A stretch of 64,000 nucleotides of DNA from Hydromonas duriensis (GCF_004363775.1 NZ_SNZE01000008.1:1-64000), one strand, 5' to 3'. Positions 27,109-37,010 are shown, counted from the first letter of the stretch. Notes: generated from the letters alone by a model not told the origin. Translations and numbers: made by a program.

Positions 27109-27142
27109 ACTATACGAAAGTTGTGTGACAAGTTTGTGACAT
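27109..27142 (-). promoter_or_regulatory. Pho box and -10 element of the pst operon
   Basis: On the minus strand two TGTCACA repeats (27135-27141 and 27124-27130) lie exactly 11 nt apart, matching the PhoB site consensus CTGTCAT-N4-CTGTCAT. A TATAGT hexamer (27109-27114) follows 9 nt after the box, the usual spacing for PhoB-activated promoters in which the Pho box replaces the -35 element. It lies about 70 nt before the pstS start. Confidence 0.85.
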
Positions 27143-27200
27143 GGATATAAAAGCAACCGTTTTGTAAACAATTTTGCAATAACTTTGCAACACAACGGAT

Positions 27201-28418
27201 TTAAGGCGAATCGTTTAAAAACAAAGTTTGAACATCACTTAAAAACCGCCAACCCAAATCTGTGACTCGCAAAACATCAGCTTGCTTCTCCATCAGACCT
27301 TGGGCTTGTGCCTTTTCAAGGGCAGGCTGCAAATCCATCAAGCCCAATCCCGTTGAGGCATAAAAATCAGCCACTGTCACCCCATCTCTCAAACGCAATG
27401 CATTGAGCATAAACTCAAAAGGTAACGCCTGTGCGCTCAATTGCTCAAACGTTTCCACCGCATCACCCTGAGCAACCGCGTCTAAATAACGCTGCGGATG
27501 TTTGTAACGGGCTTGGCGAATAATCCCATCATGCGCGCTGATTTTGCTATGCGCACCAGCGCCAATACCCACGTAATCGCCGAACTGCCAGTAATTCGTA
27601 TTGTGATGCGACTCATGCCCCGCTTTGGCATAAGCCGACACCTCATAATGACGCATGCCTGAATCTTCTAACGCTTGTTCAATGAACGCCTGCATATCCA
27701 ATGCAAGTTCATCATCTGGTACTTTCGGTGGATAACGATGAAAATACGTGTTGGGCTCAATGGTCATGTGATAGTAGGACAAATGTGTTGGCGCATACGT
27801 GAGCGCCGTCCGCACATCACTTTGCAACTGCTCTAAAGTTTGCTCTGGCAAAGCAAACATGATGTCCAAATTAACCTTATCAAACAACTGATACGCGGTG
27901 TCTAAAGCTGCTCGCGCTTGCGCACCGCTATGAATCCGTCCAATGCGCTTTAATAAGCCATCATCAAAACTCTGCACCCCCAGTGAAATACGGTTCACGC
28001 CCGCATCTCGAAAACCCTTTAACTTGGCATTGTCTAAAGTGCCTGGATTTGCCTCCATCGTAATTTCAATATCCGAGACAAAAGGCAGGCGTGCCCTTAC
28101 GCCCGAAAGCAAACGTTCAATGGCATGCACCGACAACACGCTTGGCGTTCCGCCGCCAATAAAAATACTGACCAATCGCCGCCCCCACACGAGCGGCAAA
28201 GCATGCTCCAAATCAACTAAAAGTGCATTGACATAATCTGCTTCAATATCGCTCACATCATTTTTCAACTCGTGTGAATTGAAATCACAATACGGGCATT
28301 TTTTCACACACCACGGCACATGAATGTACAACGCCAAAGGCGGCAAAGCGGTCAAATTGACCGCTTTGCTATGGGTAAGAACTGTTTTTTTAGGATAAAA
28401 CTGAATGGTTTGACTCAT
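27201..28418 (-). CDS. hemW: Radical SAM haem chaperone HemW
   Basis: The 405-residue protein is a coproporphyrinogen-III-oxidase-like radical SAM protein. HVPWCVKKCPYCDFNSHEL carries the CxxxCxxC cluster motif at about residue 37; the run IGGGTPSVLS and LEITMEANPGT-like DIEITMEANPGT follow. The family member HemW binds haem and delivers it to respiratory enzymes; it lacks the features of true HemN. The C-terminal winged-helix-like HemN domain (FEFMLNALRLRDGV) is present. It often sits beside rdgB in relatives, which is not seen here. It is followed on the minus strand by the pst promoter region. Confidence 0.93.
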   Translation of the reverse strand: MSQTIQFYPKKTVLTHSKAVNLTALPPLALYIHVPWCVKKCPYCDFNSHELKNDVSDIEADYVNALLVDLEHALPLVWGRRLVSIFIGGGTPSVLSVHAIERLLSGVRARLPFVSDIEITMEANPGTLDNAKLKGFRDAGVNRISLGVQSFDDGLLKRIGRIHSGAQARAALDTAYQLFDKVNLDIMFALPEQTLEQLQSDVRTALTYAPTHLSYYHMTIEPNTYFHRYPPKVPDDELALDMQAFIEQALEDSGMRHYEVSAYAKAGHESHHNTNYWQFGDYVGIGAGAHSKISAHDGIIRQARYKHPQRYLDAVAQGDAVETFEQLSAQALPFEFMLNALRLRDGVTVADFYASTGLGLMDLQPALEKAQAQGLMEKQADVLRVTDLGWRFLSDVQTLFLNDSP

Positions 28419-28477
28419 TAATTAACCCATTAACTCATTTAAATTCATGTTCATGAATCATCTTTATCTGCATCTGG

Positions 28478-29047
28478 TTACGCATGCTCTTTTATCGTCG
28501 GCCAAGCCGCTCTCAAATACACCACCATCGACACCACCGTCAAAATCGCTGCGACATACAACAAAATCGTCCCCCAAAAACGCGTGTCAATACCAAAAAG
28601 AACACCATTGAACAACAGCATTGGCAACGCCACCATTTGCGCCGCCGTTTTATATTTACCCAAATTATTCACCGCCACCGCCGCCCGCGCACCAATCGCC
28701 GACATCCACTCACGCAACGCAGAAATAGTAATTTCACGTCCAATAATAATTAAGGCAATTAAACCGTGGGCGCGCGCATTGTGCACCAATACAATTAAAC
28801 AGGCGGCCACCAACAATTTATCGGCCACTGGGTCAAGAAACGCGCCAAACGCGCTGGTTTGATTCCAACGACGCGCCAAATAACCATCGAGCCAATCGGT
28901 CACGGCGGCTAAAATAAATAATCCAGTCGCCAAAACATCTCGCGCACCATCAGTAAAACCACCAAAAGGCGCATAATAAATCGCCACCAACAAGGGAATG
29001 GCAATCACGCGCGCCCATGTGAGTAAAATAGGGATATTGGTTGGCAT
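28478..29047 (-). CDS. pgsA: CDP-diacylglycerol--glycerol-3-phosphate 3-phosphatidyltransferase
   Basis: PgsA makes phosphatidylglycerol phosphate, the committed step to phosphatidylglycerol and cardiolipin. The 189-residue inner-membrane protein carries the CDP-alcohol phosphatidyltransferase motif D-x2-DG-x2-AR-x8-G-x3-D-x3-D in DWLDGYLARRWNQTSAFG followed by AFLDPVADK, at about residues 51-76. Several hydrophobic helices follow. Its length is typical. It lies downstream of uvrC on the same strand (114-nt gap), an arrangement common in proteobacteria. Confidence 0.96.
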   Translation of the reverse strand: MPTNIPILLTWARVIAIPLLVAIYYAPFGGFTDGARDVLATGLFILAAVTDWLDGYLARRWNQTSAFGAFLDPVADKLLVAACLIVLVHNARAHGLIALIIIGREITISALREWMSAIGARAAVAVNNLGKYKTAAQMVALPMLLFNGVLFGIDTRFWGTILLYVAAILTVVSMVVYLRAAWPTIKEHA

Positions 29048-29161
29048 AAGGTCTCGTTTTACTTTCTTTAATTTTCAAATCAATGAGCGAGGTTATATTT
29101 AAATTAACCTTTTTAATCTCGACAATTCCAATTTATCAATCTAATTTATCAGTCTAATTTA

Positions 29162-31036
29162 TCAGTCTAATACGGCATCTTCATGCAACTGCTTATAAAT
29201 CTCCTGCGCCAAACGCTCAGAGATGCCCGACACTTGCATTAAATCCTCGATGCTTGCGTTTTTTACGCCAGCCAAGCCGCCAAAACGTTGCAACAATGCA
29301 GCTCTTCGCTTTGCACCGATGCCTTCCATTTCTTCCAAACGCGAGACATTTCGAGTTTTTGCCCGAGCCGCTCTCATGCCCGTAATCGCAAACCGATGCG
29401 CTTCATCACGCACCTGCGCAATCAACATCAATGCAGGTGATAGTTTACCTAACTTTATGGGTGCGCGTCCATCGGCAAAGATTAATGTCTCCAAACCCGT
29501 TTTACGCCCCTCACCTTTCGCCACACCGACCAACAACCGCGTGTCCAATCCAAGTTCGTCAAAGACTTCCTTCGCCATCGAAATTTGACCCTTACCGCCA
29601 TCGACCAAAACCACATCAGGCAGAACACCCTCACCCACCGCAATTTTTTCGTAACGACGCATCAACACCTGTTTCATAGCGGCATAATCATCACCCGCCG
29701 TCACGTCCACAATCTTATAACGGCGATACTCACCATTTTGCATGGCATGATGGTGATAGACCACACACGATGCTTGCGTAGCCTCACCTGAGTGATGACT
29801 GATGTCAAAGCACTCAATGCGCAACCGTTCAAGTGTATCCTCCCCCTCAACCACTTCGATACCCAACGTTTTCGCCAAATCCAATGTGCGCAATTTTGCG
29901 CTAGACGACTCTTGCATGCGGCGCGACAAAGCCTGCTGTGCATTTTGTTGCGCCATCGTCAACCAAATTTTTCGTTGCCCCTGCGGCTGCTTCACCCAGA
30001 TAATTTTTCGGCTTAACGCTTCTTGTAAAGCATCTTGAGCTTCATCGCTCGGTAAAACATCGCTAATGACAATGCGCGGCGCGTCATCATCCAAGTAATG
30101 TTGCAATACAAAAGCGTCCACCACATCTTGCGGCGAACAATCTTGCGTATGTTGAGGAAAAAAAGCCTTGTCACCCAAATGCCGTCCACCTCGAACCATC
30201 GCCAAGTTCACACAATAACGCGCATCCGACGAAGCAACTGCAATCACATCGGCATCCGTATTGTCACCACGACTTTCGACCGCTTGCTGAGTCATCATAT
30301 TAGACAGTGCCGCAATTTTGTCGCGGAATAACGCCGCCTGCTCAAAATTCAACGCGGCCGATGCCACCATCATCTTGCCCTGCAACTCTTGCAACACAGC
30401 ATCCGACTCGCCACGCAAAAACTTAACACTCGCCGCAACGTCCGCCGCATAATCCGCCTCGCTCACCAGCTTGACGCAAGGCGCACTGCAACGACCAATT
30501 TGGTGCAACATACACGGCCGCGAACGATTACGAAACACCGACTCATCACAAGTGCGTAAACGAAAGATTTTTTGCAGTAGTTTAATACTTTCCTTCACCG
30601 CATAACCATTTGGAAAAGGACCAAAATATTGATGCTTCTTATCCACCGCCCCACGATAATAAACAATTCGCGGAAACGCATGCGCCGTCATTTTTAGATA
30701 TGGATAAGACTTATCATCCCTAAACAAAATGTTATAACGAGGCGCAAGCGTTTTAATAAGATTATTCTCAAGCAACAACGCCTCTGTTTCTGTACGTGTC
30801 ACCGTCACATCTACCCGCACAATCTTACTCACCATCAACGCGATACGCGGACTCATCGACATCGTCTTTTGAAAATAACTGGTCACTCGCTTTTTCAAGT
30901 CACGCGCCTTGCCAACATACAACACCACATCATTCTCACCAATGTGTCGATACACCCCCGGCAGATGCGGCAGTGTCGCGACAAAGGCAGCAGAGTCAAA
31001 TTGAGAATGATCGGAAGACGGAGTTTGGTCAGACAT
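29162..31036 (-). CDS. uvrC: Excinuclease ABC subunit C
   Basis: UvrC makes both incisions in nucleotide excision repair. The 624-residue protein has the GIY-YIG nuclease domain at the N-terminus ([20 protein letters not shown], residues about 25-45), the [13 protein letters not shown] cluster-like motif at about residue 170, a UVR segment that contacts UvrB (about 205-245), the RNase-H-like C-terminal nuclease ([35 protein letters not shown] with catalytic Asp residues) and two helix-hairpin-helix motifs at the end ([18 protein letters not shown]). Its length is normal. pgsA follows. Confidence 0.98.
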   Translation of the reverse strand: MSDQTPSSDHSQFDSAAFVATLPHLPGVYRHIGENDVVLYVGKARDLKKRVTSYFQKTMSMSPRIALMVSKIVRVDVTVTRTETEALLLENNLIKTLAPRYNILFRDDKSYPYLKMTAHAFPRIVYYRGAVDKKHQYFGPFPNGYAVKESIKLLQKIFRLRTCDESVFRNRSRPCMLHQIGRCSAPCVKLVSEADYAADVAASVKFLRGESDAVLQELQGKMMVASAALNFEQAALFRDKIAALSNMMTQQAVESRGDNTDADVIAVASSDARYCVNLAMVRGGRHLGDKAFFPQHTQDCSPQDVVDAFVLQHYLDDDAPRIVISDVLPSDEAQDALQEALSRKIIWVKQPQGQRKIWLTMAQQNAQQALSRRMQESSSAKLRTLDLAKTLGIEVVEGEDTLERLRIECFDISHHSGEATQASCVVYHHHAMQNGEYRRYKIVDVTAGDDYAAMKQVLMRRYEKIAVGEGVLPDVVLVDGGKGQISMAKEVFDELGLDTRLLVGVAKGEGRKTGLETLIFADGRAPIKLGKLSPALMLIAQVRDEAHRFAITGMRAARAKTRNVSRLEEMEGIGAKRRAALLQRFGGLAGVKNASIEDLMQVSGISERLAQEIYKQLHEDAVLD

Positions 31037-31186
31037 GTTAAATATAGGTATTGAACGGATTAAAATGATTGAGTATGTTTGAGCGACAAAACATCAAACA
31101 GCACAATGATACTGTGCTTCAATCAAAAAATTAAACAAAAATAGGATGCTGTAAAAAAATAGCTCCCAATAGAGTCACCAGACATC

Positions 31187-31214
31187 TTGCTTTAAAATAA
31201 AAAAACGCTATAAT
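31187..31214 (+). promoter_or_regulatory. Promoter of tRNA-Pro
   Basis: TTGCTT (31187-31192) and TATAAT (31209-31214) are 16 nt apart and place the start just before the tRNA at 31224. The -10 element is perfect. Confidence 0.65.
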
Positions 31215-31222
31215 ATGCGTTC

Positions 31223-31300
<78 letters not shown>

Positions 31301-31308
31301 ATAAAATC

Positions 31309-31348
31309 AAGGCCTTACAGTTTATTAGCTGTAAGGCCTTTTTTATTT
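31309..31348 (+). terminator. Terminator of tRNA-Pro
   Basis: The 12-bp perfect stem AAGGCCTTACAG/CTGTAAGGCCTT (31309-31320, 31329-31340) has an 8-nt loop and is followed by a T-rich run. Confidence 0.92.
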
Positions 31349-31534
31349 TTCCTCGTTTTCTTTCCACCCACTGAATCCCCCCCCCTGCACAGTTCAACGG
31401 GATGGTGCAACTGTCACTTCTGTAGCTCATGCATTTTTTGCACTACTTGGCAAGGTTTATTGCACTACAAAAACATAACAACACACTCACCAATTCACCA
31501 AGCCAACGCCAAGACCCTTTGTGCGTTTTACTAA
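31349..31534. other. Intergenic spacer between tRNA-Pro and the 155-bp repeats
   Basis: No gene is supported here. It contains a run of nine C (31377-31385) and two copies of TTGCACTAC-like sequence near 31436-31465. I found no duplicate of the tRNA 3' end, so there is no evidence of an integrase-type attachment duplication. Confidence 0.55.
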
Positions 31535-32007
31535 TTTCAGTTGTCGCTTCAATTTAAGACCATTCGAACTCTTCAAACCATGATGGTGATTTTCATAAAC
31601 AAACCGCTGACTAATTCAATCTCGTCATGCCGTGCTCGACACGGCATCTCCAATAAACGGAGATTGCGGGTCAAGCCCGCAATGACTCTTTTCAGTTGTC
31701 GCCCCGATTTAAGAGCGTTCAAGCTCTTCAAACCGTGATGGTGATTTTCATAAACAATCCGCTGACCGATTCAATCTCGTCATGCTGTGCTCGACACGGC
31801 TTCTCCTATAAATGGAGATTGCGGGACAAGCCCGCAATGACTCTTTTCAGTTGCCGCCCCGATTTAAGAGCGTTCGAATTCTTCAAACCGTGATGGTGAT
31901 TTTCATAAACAAACCGCTGACTGATTCAATCTCGTCATGCTGTGCTCGACACGGCTGCTCCAATAAATGGAGATTGCGGGGCAAGCCCGCAATGACTCTT
32001 TTCAGTT
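31535..32007. repeat. Three tandem copies of a 155-bp hairpin-rich repeat
   Basis: The units are 31535-31689, 31690-31844 and 31845-31999, each starting TTTCAGTTG, with an 8-nt start of a fourth (32000-32007). Copies two and three are the most alike. Each unit ends with a compact palindromic block: TCGTCATGC, a stem around GCCGTG/CACGGC, GAGATTGCGGG, and CAAGCCCGCAATGAC. The block resembles dispersed intergenic palindromes common in proteobacteria. Short open frames across it have the same period and are not genes. Confidence 0.9.
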
Positions 32008-32008
32008 A

Positions 32009-33496
32009 CTACCATCGTCCCTTTTTGGTCTTATGAGGTTGTTTTTTTGCGCGTTGCCGACGAAGGGTTTCTTTTTTTTGTGCTTTCATTGCGACGGCTC
32101 GGCAGGTCGGGCACCATTCTTTGAGTTTCTGAACGTTAAACCAGCCTGCGGACCATCTGTGACCTTCTATGCATTCCCATTCGTATTTGTGATCACCATT
32201 AGTGTATCTTTGGCTATGGCATTTGCCACCTTTCTTTTGCGCGAAGTGATGTAAATTGACGATGCTATTTTTGCGTAAGCTTGCGTGGTAGCATTTAGGA
32301 CACCACATCCCAACTTCTAAATTTGTGGATGTGGTGCTGAAATGATGCCCGTTACTGCATCGCACCCACAATTCTGAACGGCTATCTTTGAATGATTCTA
32401 TGCTATCAACACATGTTCCATTTTTGTCGTTGACAATATCATTGACTCTTTCCCATGATTTAATGCGTTGATTTTGATGAAAGCATTCTGAACACCATTG
32501 TTCTTGAACATACGCCCAATTGCGTTTGAACACATGCCCAAACTCGCACTTCCAATCATACTCGTGGTTGGTGCTGATGAACGTTTGAGACAAACATTGT
32601 CCTCGCTGTTTGGCGGCGTATTGCTGTAAATCGGTGATGGTGTATTTACGCATGTCTTCAATTGCGCATTGTTGACACCATTTGCCAGCAGATAAACCTT
32701 GGACACCACGTAAAAATTCATGCCCTCGGGCGCACCTTACTTTGAGCTTGGAATGGCTGTTGCGGTACTCGCTGGCGGGGCTTAAACACACTCCGCCTTT
32801 GGCATGTATTCGCTCCAATATGGTTTCAAAACTGTTGATTTGTGTGAGGCGATGACATTCTGGGCAGCCTTTTAATTGTTTGATATTGCCCCATTTTGCT
32901 GACCAGCGGTGACCGTGCTGACATTCAAAATCGTAGTGGGTGGATGCGTTGATGTATTGGGTGCTGTGGCAACGCCAACCAAACTGAGCGACAAACTGGT
33001 GAATCTCTTCAAGATTGCCTCGTAAGTTGTCTGCAAAACATGTGCGACACCATCCGCCTCTTTTAATGGCGTTCCATGTGGCTGTCCACTGATGTCCTTT
33101 GCTGCATTCAAATGTGTATTTGGTTTCTGATGTAATGTATCGTGTGGCAAGGCAACGCCCTCCTCGCTTGGCGACAAAAGCGTTTATTACATCTAGGCTG
33201 TCTTTGCGGTTTTCAACAAAGCAGGCGTGACACCATATGCCCGCACTTAAGCTGGGAACATTTAGTTCAAATTCATGATGATTTTGGCAGATGAATTGAT
33301 GTTTTTGCCTAACATTTTGTATGCTGCCAACCGTTAAACAACGCGCATTGCGCACTGAGGCGTATCGGTGCAACCATTCGCCAACGTACTGGCGGAATTG
33401 CTGTAAGGCCTCTCCTTTTAAGTATAGACCATTGCTTGACCTTAACTCTTCTAATAATGCGGCGACTTCTGGCGTAAACTTGTCCAACGGGTGCAT
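32009..33496 (-). CDS. Protein of seven tandem zinc-ribbon-like repeats
   Basis: This 495-residue protein is not one I recognise by name. After about 48 residues it consists of seven repeats of about 60-65 residues, each with the pattern GG-x-CLS-x(10-15)-YxWxCxxGHxWxAxWxNI-x-WCxxC. Clear examples are KYTFECSKGHQWTATWNAIK with WCRTC, HYDFECQHGHRWSAKWGNIK with CPEC, and KYEWECIEGHRWSAGWFNVQ with WCPTC. The first repeat has HH in place of GH. The CxxGH plus CxxC set in each repeat suggests a zinc site of treble-clef or ribbon type, similar in style to the DUF4379 probable zinc-ribbon family. The C-terminal tail is very basic (KKETLRRQRAKKQPHKTKK), which suits nucleic-acid binding. No catalytic motif, signal peptide or membrane segment is visible. 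It ends directly against the 155-bp tandem repeat and has no functional neighbour. Confidence 0.8.
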   Translation of the reverse strand: MHPLDKFTPEVAALLEELRSSNGLYLKGEALQQFRQYVGEWLHRYASVRNARCLTVGSIQNVRQKHQFICQNHHEFELNVPSLSAGIWCHACFVENRKDSLDVINAFVAKRGGRCLATRYITSETKYTFECSKGHQWTATWNAIKRGGWCRTCFADNLRGNLEEIHQFVAQFGWRCHSTQYINASTHYDFECQHGHRWSAKWGNIKQLKGCPECHRLTQINSFETILERIHAKGGVCLSPASEYRNSHSKLKVRCARGHEFLRGVQGLSAGKWCQQCAIEDMRKYTITDLQQYAAKQRGQCLSQTFISTNHEYDWKCEFGHVFKRNWAYVQEQWCSECFHQNQRIKSWERVNDIVNDKNGTCVDSIESFKDSRSELWVRCSNGHHFSTTSTNLEVGMWCPKCYHASLRKNSIVNLHHFAQKKGGKCHSQRYTNGDHKYEWECIEGHRWSAGWFNVQKLKEWCPTCRAVAMKAQKKETLRRQRAKKQPHKTKKGRW

Positions 33497-33680
33497 GGGA
33501 TAGAGAATCCTTGAGTTAGTTTTTTTTTGAAGGTTACGTTGATGACGGGCTTAAATGTATGGCTTTACATTATTTTCAACATATTATCATTGCCATTTAC
33601 TTGTCGCACATCGTTTTATCTCATATTTTTTGCTTCGGCAAGTTGTCCCATGACCACGCCTATACAAGCAGACAAGTGAG

Positions 33681-33709
33681 TTGACTAAGATTTGGGGACT
33701 GTACATATT
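33681..33709 (+). promoter_or_regulatory. Possible promoter of the lipoprotein gene
   Basis: TTGACT (33681-33686) and CATATT (33704-33709) are 17 nt apart and lie 75 nt before the ATG at 33784. A small hairpin (AGCCAC/GTGGCT) follows in the leader. Confidence 0.4.
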
Positions 33710-33783
33710 TAAAAAGCCACTCGCATTAAACGTGGCTACCCGACTTGATTTAGAATGTTTCGCTTGACTTAGGAGGCTTAATC

Positions 33784-34359
33784 ATGAATACACTTTCTCG
33801 CGCCACGTGCCTAGCTACCAGCCTGTTACTCAGTGCTTGTGCGGGTTTACATTACACGCCCCCCGTTATTCCTTCTGGTGTGGCTACCGCGACCATCAGT
33901 TATTACGGTGTTCGCGACGAAGACATGCAGCTCATCACCAACAGCACTTGCCAACCGCGCTCTTATTATGGCCGAAAAGATGTGTATAGCATGGGTTATG
34001 CTTCACATGCCGTTGCCGATTCTCCAAACGAATATCGCGTTCCGATTGAAGCCGATAAACCTTTTGTCGCTTCTGGGGTTAAAGATGTATTGATAGGCTA
34101 CACGACGCGTTGGTACTCACGCGGCAATGGGTTTTTAGCACCTGAGCAAGAGCCTGTATATGCCCGTGCTGACATCATGCCTATGGTGTTCACGCCTAAA
34201 GCGGGGCATCATTACGTGGTGGGTGTGGCGCAAGAAGGACGTAACTTAATGGCGAACATTACAATGCGAGACCTTGGCACGGCTGATGCGCCCTATTCAA
34301 CACCTGTTGATGTTACACCGCAACTTATACCTGCGTTTCAGTGTATTTCAAAACCTTAA
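33784..34359 (+). CDS. Putative lipoprotein of unknown function
   Basis: The 191-residue protein begins with a lipoprotein signal peptide whose lipobox is LLSAC (Cys at about residue 19), followed by AGLHYTPP; a glycine at +2 side of the cysteine suggests the outer membrane. I do not recognise the mature domain. It contains YYGVRDEDMQLI, SYYGRKDVYSMGY and GHHYVVGVAQEGRNLMANIT, a mix of beta-strand-like segments. AGGAGG lies 8 nt before the ATG, a strong ribosome site. It is a single gene, convergent with dacB. Confidence 0.7.
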   Translation: MNTLSRATCLATSLLLSACAGLHYTPPVIPSGVATATISYYGVRDEDMQLITNSTCQPRSYYGRKDVYSMGYASHAVADSPNEYRVPIEADKPFVASGVKDVLIGYTTRWYSRGNGFLAPEQEPVYARADIMPMVFTPKAGHHYVVGVAQEGRNLMANITMRDLGTADAPYSTPVDVTPQLIPAFQCISKP

Positions 34360-34418
34360 TTAAAGAAAAGATGGGCGATTGGGCTTTATCTGAGCGGGTT
34401 GCGCCTTGAGTCGATTTT

Positions 34419-35990
34419 TTACTGTGCGCCCACCCATTGCAAAAACACATCATGTACACGTTTACCTGCTGGCGTTTGGGCGTTGATGTCTTGGATGATA
34501 CTGACCACGACATAGCGCGTACCACTTTTACCATCAACATAGCCTGCGATTGCTCGGACATCATTTAACGTACCTGTTTTCAAGCGGGCTCGCCCAACCA
34601 TGTCTGTGTCTTTAAGGCGGTTTTTGACCGTGCCTTCAATGCCCAAACGCGCCAAGCTATTGACAAAAGCCTCATCACTACTGGATTTGATGAGCATTTT
34701 GCCTAAGTCTGATGCGCTGACCTGATTGATGCGTGACAAACCTGAACCATTGCCCATGTGCAATGATTTGAGCGTCAAACCTTGCGCAGCCAATTGACGA
34801 TGAACAAAGGCTTCGCTCTCGGGCAAATTACCCTGCTGTTTCTCTTTGACCGAGAAGCTCAAGTAAATTTGTCTCGCCATCACATTGTTTGAAAAATGGT
34901 TCATGTCACGTAACTCTTCTGCAAGGGGAGCGGATTGCACGCTGGCAAGAACTTGTGCATTGTGCGGCGTTTTGCCATCCAAGACTTGAGGTTGTGTCCA
35001 AACAGGGCGAGCAGGTGTAGGCGAGGTTGCGCTGTCTAAAATATTTCCGCGCGAAGGTATTGAAGCAGATAAACCGTCCGCAGACGACATCAATCCAGCG
35101 AGCACGCCACGTGCATAATCATTTGCACTCATGCGGTGGGCGTGAAAATGCCAGCTTTGCACACCGCAACCGCTGTAATATCGGCCGCCAATGTTCGCCC
35201 CCGTATCATTGACATTTAAACTGAGGGTGCTTTTCCAACCCCCGTTTGGGCACGGCCCGTCAACCCATTGCACGTTATTATGCAATGCGTAACCAAGCAG
35301 CCAAGGGACTAGCGTCACTTGCTTTGTGCTCGGTTCAAATTGAAAATTCAACGCCCTGTAGTTCATCAATGCAGCGTCAGGTTGTGCGTTATAGGGCATA
35401 TCAGGCTCACCATCAAAGCTCGCCGCATCTTGTTTTTCATCTTTAAAAATACTGCGGTCAATCAGAATCGGCGCATCAATTTGCTTAACCCCCGCTTTCG
35501 TTAAATTTTGCGTCAGCTCATCGATTTTTTCGATGACCAATTGCGGGTCGCCGCTGCCTTTGAGGTACAACGGTTCATGCAATACGCCGTTGGCATCAGG
35601 CCGACCTTCACTCAAAAATGAAGTCGTCCAGCGATAATCCGCCCCATAGGTTTTCAGCGCAATAAAACTGGTAATCATTTTAATGACTGAACCAGGATTT
35701 TGCGGACGTTTGACATTGATGGCGACTAAAGGACTGGGCTGATTAACCGCTTGCACAAAAAAGCTAGCGGCATTTTTCGGAATCGCAGATTGTGCCAAAG
35801 CTGCCATGTAGTCAAACGAAGTATCTTTCGAAGTATCACTCATCATCGCACAGCATGGCGATGGGGAAGCCCCCTCCTCGGCTAAACTTTGAGCCAAAGC
35901 TAAAGAGCCAAAGGATGTAAACATCGAAGCGGAAGCAAGCAGAAACAAAGATACAACTGATTTTTTTAGTGTAAACGACACAATGCGCAA
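34419..35990 (-). CDS. dacB: D-alanyl-D-alanine carboxypeptidase/endopeptidase (PBP4 type)
   Basis: This penicillin-binding protein trims peptidoglycan peptides and cuts cross-links in the periplasm. The 523-residue protein has a signal peptide (ending about SLALAQ) and the three active-site motifs of the DacB/peptidase S13 family: SxxK in NPGSVIKMITSFIAL, SxN in HFSNNVMARQIY, and KTG in ARLKTGTLNDVRAI. The insert between the first two motifs is long, as usual for PBP4. The frame begins at a TTG (35990); a GTG at 35981 with AGG upstream is an equally likely start. It is convergent with the lipoprotein gene and divergent from folD. Confidence 0.93.
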   Translation of the reverse strand: MRIVSFTLKKSVVSLFLLASASMFTSFGSLALAQSLAEEGASPSPCCAMMSDTSKDTSFDYMAALAQSAIPKNAASFFVQAVNQPSPLVAINVKRPQNPGSVIKMITSFIALKTYGADYRWTTSFLSEGRPDANGVLHEPLYLKGSGDPQLVIEKIDELTQNLTKAGVKQIDAPILIDRSIFKDEKQDAASFDGEPDMPYNAQPDAALMNYRALNFQFEPSTKQVTLVPWLLGYALHNNVQWVDGPCPNGGWKSTLSLNVNDTGANIGGRYYSGCGVQSWHFHAHRMSANDYARGVLAGLMSSADGLSASIPSRGNILDSATSPTPARPVWTQPQVLDGKTPHNAQVLASVQSAPLAEELRDMNHFSNNVMARQIYLSFSVKEKQQGNLPESEAFVHRQLAAQGLTLKSLHMGNGSGLSRINQVSASDLGKMLIKSSSDEAFVNSLARLGIEGTVKNRLKDTDMVGRARLKTGTLNDVRAIAGYVDGKSGTRYVVVSIIQDINAQTPAGKRVHDVFLQWVGAQ

Positions 35991-36130
35991 CCTATTTTAG
36001 TCAACCGTTAAAAAAGCGCACATTTTTACACTATTTACGCGCTGTGACCTAAAAACCTGCCGTTTTTTAAATGTTTTTTGTACAATGGCGTTTTCCATCA
36101 CCGTAGCACTCCACTTAAATAAGACCCCTC

Positions 36131-36976
36131 ATGAGCGCAACCATTATTGACGGCAAATCAATTGCTGCTGCCACACAACTTGAAATTAAATCGCGCGTCA
36201 CCGCACTGACAAAACGCGGCATTCATCCAGGCTTAGCCGTTATTTTGGTAGGCGACAACCCAGCCTCTCATGTTTACGTGAGCAACAAAGTAAAGGCATG
36301 CGGCACAGTGGGCATGCACTCAGTTTTGGAGCAATACCCCGCCGACTTAACAGAATCGGCCTTACTTGCTCGGATTGAATCATTAAATCACGATGCGGAC
36401 ATTCATGGCATTTTAGTGCAGCTGCCGTTACCGCCGCACATTAACGAACATGCCGTACTTGAAGCGATTTCACCCGACAAGGATGTTGATGGTTTTCACC
36501 TCATCAACGCAGGCGCGTTAATGACAGGTCAGCCGCGCTTACGCGCGTGCACACCATACGGCGTGATGAAAATGCTTGAATACAATCAAACGCCCATCCG
36601 CGGCGCACACGCCGTCATTGTGGGTGCGTCAAATATCGTTGGCAAACCTATGGCCATGATGCTGTTACAAGCAGGCGCAACCGTCACATTATGCAACTCC
36701 AAAACACGCGACCTTGCTCATCATACGCGCCAAGCAGACATCGTAATTGCTGCAGTGGGTCGAGCGAAAATGATTACGGGCGATATGATTCAAGCAGGTG
36801 CAACCGTGATTGACGTTGGCATCAACCGTGATGACAATGGGAAACTTTGTGGTGATGTGGATTTTGACAGCGTCGCGCAAGTTGCAGGGGCAATCAGCCC
36901 AGTCCCTGGTGGCGTTGGCCCCATGACCATCACCATGTTGTTAATGAATACTTTAGAAGCAGCAGAAAAACTGTAA
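36131..36976 (+). CDS. folD: Bifunctional methylenetetrahydrofolate dehydrogenase/cyclohydrolase
   Basis: FolD interconverts 5,10-methylene- and 10-formyl-tetrahydrofolate using NADP. The 281-residue protein has the catalytic region [16 protein letters not shown] with the conserved Tyr and Lys, the signature [18 protein letters not shown] and [16 protein letters not shown], and the Rossmann part [20 protein letters not shown] followed by [16 protein letters not shown] and [16 protein letters not shown]. Its length is typical. The ATG at 36131 begins [13 protein letters not shown]. It is followed by a terminator. Confidence 0.97.
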   Translation: MSATIIDGKSIAAATQLEIKSRVTALTKRGIHPGLAVILVGDNPASHVYVSNKVKACGTVGMHSVLEQYPADLTESALLARIESLNHDADIHGILVQLPLPPHINEHAVLEAISPDKDVDGFHLINAGALMTGQPRLRACTPYGVMKMLEYNQTPIRGAHAVIVGASNIVGKPMAMMLLQAGATVTLCNSKTRDLAHHTRQADIVIAAVGRAKMITGDMIQAGATVIDVGINRDDNGKLCGDVDFDSVAQVAGAISPVPGGVGPMTITMLLMNTLEAAEKL

Positions 36977-36983
36977 CGACAAG

Positions 36984-37010
36984 CGCAAGGTTAATCACCT
37001 TGCGTTTTTT
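36984..37010 (+). terminator. Terminator of folD
   Basis: The 8-bp stem CGCAAGGT/ACCTTGCG (36984-36991, 36997-37004) is followed by six T, 8 nt after the folD stop codon. Confidence 0.88.

Noticed and set aside
31535-32007. CRISPR array
   Set aside because: The period is 155 bp and the whole unit is repeated, so there are no unique spacers; no cas gene is present.
31541-32036. Three similar open frames of 65-74 codons on the plus strand
   Set aside because: They repeat with the 155-bp period of the DNA repeat and have no ribosome sites; they are translations of the repeat.
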